Positions 60,968 to 64,000 of a stretch of 64,000 bases of DNA are shown piece by piece. The stretch covers positions 1-64,000 of the forward strand of contig VWZS01009797.1 in the NCBI GenBank assembly GCA_013397075.1, read 5' to 3'. The position numbers were made by a program, and so were the translations under genes. The number at the start of each line of letters is the position of its first letter. Position 1 is the first letter of the stretch. This DNA is from Rhabdornis inornatus (Eukaryota; Chordata; Aves; Passeriformes; Rhabdornithidae). The notes beneath the pieces were generated by a model, which was not told where the DNA came from, did not search any database, and worked only from the letters and a program-made list of their open reading frames with translations.

Positions 60968-63900
60968 AACATAGGAGGTTTTTACTTTTATTGGACATTT
61001 AGGGCTTATTTTGGAACATGTCAGTAAGCGGCAAGATGGAATTAATTTGAACAGAAAGAAAACTCAAGACAACCCCATAGAGAAACTGAAGCATTTAAAG
61101 AAATGGGCTGAAGGGCAAGGCTAAAATTACAGCCAGCACAGAGACCACAAGAAGAGGCTGCTGAAGTAAATACTTGAACAATGAAGAAAAAACTCTTAAG
61201 TGGTGACACAGGTAGCACAAGATCCACAAAAAAGGAAAAAAGTGCAGAGAGAGTATTAAGTGAAAATCTCAGGAAATGGAACAAAGGAAGAAAGGCAGAG
61301 ATTCAAAGGTCACCTAGGAAAGTTTCTGGTTGTCTGTATACAAATGCGACAAGCCTAACAAAGGAACCAGGGAAACCAGAGACCAAGATACAACTCAGAT
61401 GGGATTCAATTGATCACTCCTTCCACGAACCTTTCTAGGTATTTATTGTACGACACTTAGGTGCACAAGCAGCTGCAGACACATAAAATAGTATCAAGTG
61501 TTCCAAAATTGCATTCAAGTTTGCATCATCTGCAGGGTGTCCCTCTGCCACTGCCTGCAGTGACAAAGGAGTGGAAAAGGATGGTTGAGTACCTGAAGCT
61601 GGGAAAACCTGTAGGACATAGGGCTATGTGCTAAGGAGCAACCTCTGTTCCAGTGACCTCCCTCGGACCTCCAGCTCCCCAGGTAGCACAGCACTGTCTA
61701 TGGAATCACTCTTCTTCCTACCCACTTTCCCCTGAAAATAACTATTTTTATAGCAGACACACTCCCAGGCTCCCTGCTCTGTTCTGAGTGGAGAAATCAA
61801 AGTCCAGCCATCAGGAACTCTCCTTCAAAGTCTTCACTACTCCTTCCTCCCTAGATGTATTAACTATGAAAATGAGGTAATTAGTCACAGCTTGGCTGGA
61901 CACAGCCATAGGGGATTGCAGGGAGCCCTGTGGCTCCTGTATATAAAGAGAGATAGTTAATCCTTCGGACTGTGGTACCAGGAAGTTTGCAGCCCTTTGA
62001 GGAGAGTTATCTCTCAAATCTGCTTAATTGAGACACTGGCAAATGAAAAGCCTGAAAGATGGGCAATGGTGCACCACATTTCAGTGTGCCCTCTGCCAGC
62101 AGCAGTCATGTAGCTTGTAGCCAAAAATGGGGTAGCAGCCATAGGGAAAATTTGTGGCTTAATCTTCTTTCTGTGTAACCATGAGCTCCTGTGCAGTAAT
62201 TTCTACTCATCAATATGTATTGACAACTGTATTTGACTCTGAATGTTCTTTGACTTCCCTCTTCCAAAGGGAAATATTTATTTTAGGGTACTTCTGAAAA
62301 GGGTACTTCTGCATATGGTATAGGTGTCAGCTCTCTGTATTTCAAGAAAAGCTGTATTTTAAGCTCATGGTACCACATTAGTTAAGCATGGCACTCCCAA
62401 AAAATAACAGTCATTTCTTAATTGCACTGTTTTTACAAACAATGGAGATGTGAGGTCTTACATGGCTCAGTTTTCTGCTGCAACTTCCTGTTTTACCACC
62501 ATGAGAGGAGCAGCAATGGGAGCTGATGCTGCTGCTGTTGGAGCATCACACCAGCCTTGCTTCCAGGCATGGCACTGGCAGATTCCAGAGCTCTATGGAA
62601 AGGACACCTTCTCATGTGGCTCTTCAGTCCATGCTGTGATGAGCTCACCCAACCACAGGAAGATCCCAAGGTTGTGTGTCGTATGTGATGGAAAAACACC
62701 TGAAGTGCCCAGCTTTCCACAGTGTATTGCAGATATCAATCTCCCCAGTACACCCAGCTTTCCTGGAAATTCAGCCTACACTTTTGCATCTGTATTAAAC
62801 ACCTTTAACCCTTGTGCCTAATTCTCAGGATGCCAAAACAAAATCCCTAGTTCCTGAAGCACTGGGAGCTCTTAGCGTTGTTGATTTGAATTCTGGATTC
62901 CTTCACCCTGTCTTGAAAGCAACGAACTTCCTACTGAAGGAAATCTTTCAGCTTTTACCAAGCTTTCCTGGCTTTTTAAATCTAAGAAACAGAAGCATGT
63001 TACTTAAAGGAATCAGTCTGCACTTAATAACTGCACCTCCCTGTCTTGGCTGGAGATAATAAACTTATGTTAATGTTTTTCTCCTTTGTTTCCTTAAGAT
63101 TTGGTTCACACATGCCCTAATGTCAATAATAATGTCAATAATTTTGGAGTAAAATTTGTTGCTGACCTCCAGACTGCTTGTTCTCAATATGACAGTCACT
63201 TCTAGTTTAAAAAAGACTACTCCACATCTAATGCCTTTAATCCTGACTATCTGTGGTTCACAAAAAGTAATTGGGTCCAAGCTAGTGGCTGTTTTTGTTC
63301 TACCTTTTTGGGGCTTGAACATTGAAGAGGGTTTTTTTTTTAAACACTGTATTTTTAAAATTTCCCTGAGCATCTGGTACTTGGGAGAGATTTTTTAAGT
63401 GTATGTTGAATATACAACTATAGACTTAGATTCCTTATTCACTGTTAAATATTTTTTAGAACAGAGGAAGTGAGAGTCAGCACTGACACAGATATGCATG
63501 CGTGACCTCTCTCCACCAACATAATTAAAACTTCTTAGTAAATATGTTGCATACAGTAACTCAATTTTCAATAAACACGTTTAAAAGACACTGTAAATTT
63601 CCTGTACAAAATCCTTTTAAGAACAACAGTTCATGTATTTTGAGACAGAAGTTTGGCAGTAGTCCACTTTGATCTGTTGAATATCATCCTCAGATTTTTT
63701 TTCAAACAGGTCCTGAAAGCAAGAAAGTAAAATTTCTTAAATGAGTCAAGTATGAGAGAAGCAAGACTCACTCAGCAACCCAACCCATGGAATAAACCAG
63801 ATCAGAATAACTGTGGGGAGATGATTCTGACCCCTTGGAATATTAACTAAAGACAGGCTTTAGGCTCATCTAGCACCTAAAGCACTTGAATCAGAACATG

Positions 63901-64000
63901 GAGGCTCTTCAAACTGATGGTGATTCAGACACATCAGTGAACTCTGATCATATTCACAAGTGCAGAAACCCCCCAGCCATCAGCTGACAAGGACTTTAAC
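60968..64000. other. Noncoding unique DNA
   Basis: Unique sequence to the window end. A plus frame at 62450-62821 (123 codons) overlaps a 75-codon minus frame in a GC-richer patch and has no recognised domain. A 15-bp tandem doubling (GGGTACTTCTG at 62286 and 62301) and a T-run at 63331-63341 are the only simple features seen. A 102-codon minus frame at 63065-63373 is AT-rich and unassigned. Confidence 0.55.

Noticed and set aside
62450..62821. 123-codon plus frame with a CVVCDGK segment that briefly suggested a zinc-finger protein
   Set aside because: The cysteine spacing does not continue into a zinc module, an antisense frame overlaps it, and no splice context is seen.
1..64000. CRISPR array, bacterial operon or phage-like system
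   Set aside because: The sequence is vertebrate nuclear DNA with avian retrotransposons. No spaced direct repeats or prokaryotic gene structure are present.

Overview
The window reads as nuclear DNA from a bird, most likely a songbird. I see no supportable protein-coding gene, exon, tRNA or rRNA on either strand. The bird assignment rests on interspersed repeats. Four CR1 LINE fragments carry recognisable CR1 3'-part sequence, one ending in the typical ATTCTATGATTCTATGA tail. A retroviral solo LTR near 14.2-14.6 kb belongs to a family I know from passerine genomes. Older amniote-wide relics are also present: an L2-like reverse-transcriptase remnant near 18.3-18.6 kb and several palindromic MITE-like pieces. 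All open frames are short (212 codons at most), unlinked and lack recognisable domains, apart from the decayed LINE frame. The locus is best described as a gene desert or the interior of a very long intron.

Layout: 0-10 kb is unique sequence with possible conserved noncoding blocks (2.2-2.6, 3.2-3.5 and 6.8-7.6 kb), a palindromic element at 8.2-8.4 kb, a CATATA microsatellite at 9.3 kb and a CR1 tail at 10.1 kb. From 10 to 30 kb there is AT-rich unique DNA, the solo LTR and the L2 remnant. From 30.96 to 36.09 kb a 2.4-2.7 kb segment appears twice in direct tandem, with single N bases at 31019 and 33378. From 36 to 64 kb there is more unique DNA, three further CR1 pieces (39.7, 44.5 and 59.1 kb on the minus strand; 56.7-57.1 kb on the plus strand makes four in all after the 10.1 kb tail is counted separately), microsatellites and possible regulatory blocks.

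The strongest observation is the tandem repeat. Its two copies differ at one base by eye, keep one constant offset (2715) throughout, and are bounded exactly by single Ns. The 296 bases missing from the first copy contain a (GAAAAA)n array. This is what a false duplication looks like when contigs break at a simple repeat. Removing it would shorten the locus by 2,420 bp.

No genes work together here that I can identify. Any function is likely to be regulatory. The best candidates are a block at 51.95-52.20 kb with a perfect 9-bp inverted repeat holding two homeodomain cores, a block at 3.17-3.50 kb next to a dense CpG cluster, and a block near 12.57 kb where TAATTA adjoins an octamer. Conservation could not be tested here, so these calls have low confidence. 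I found no new biological system.
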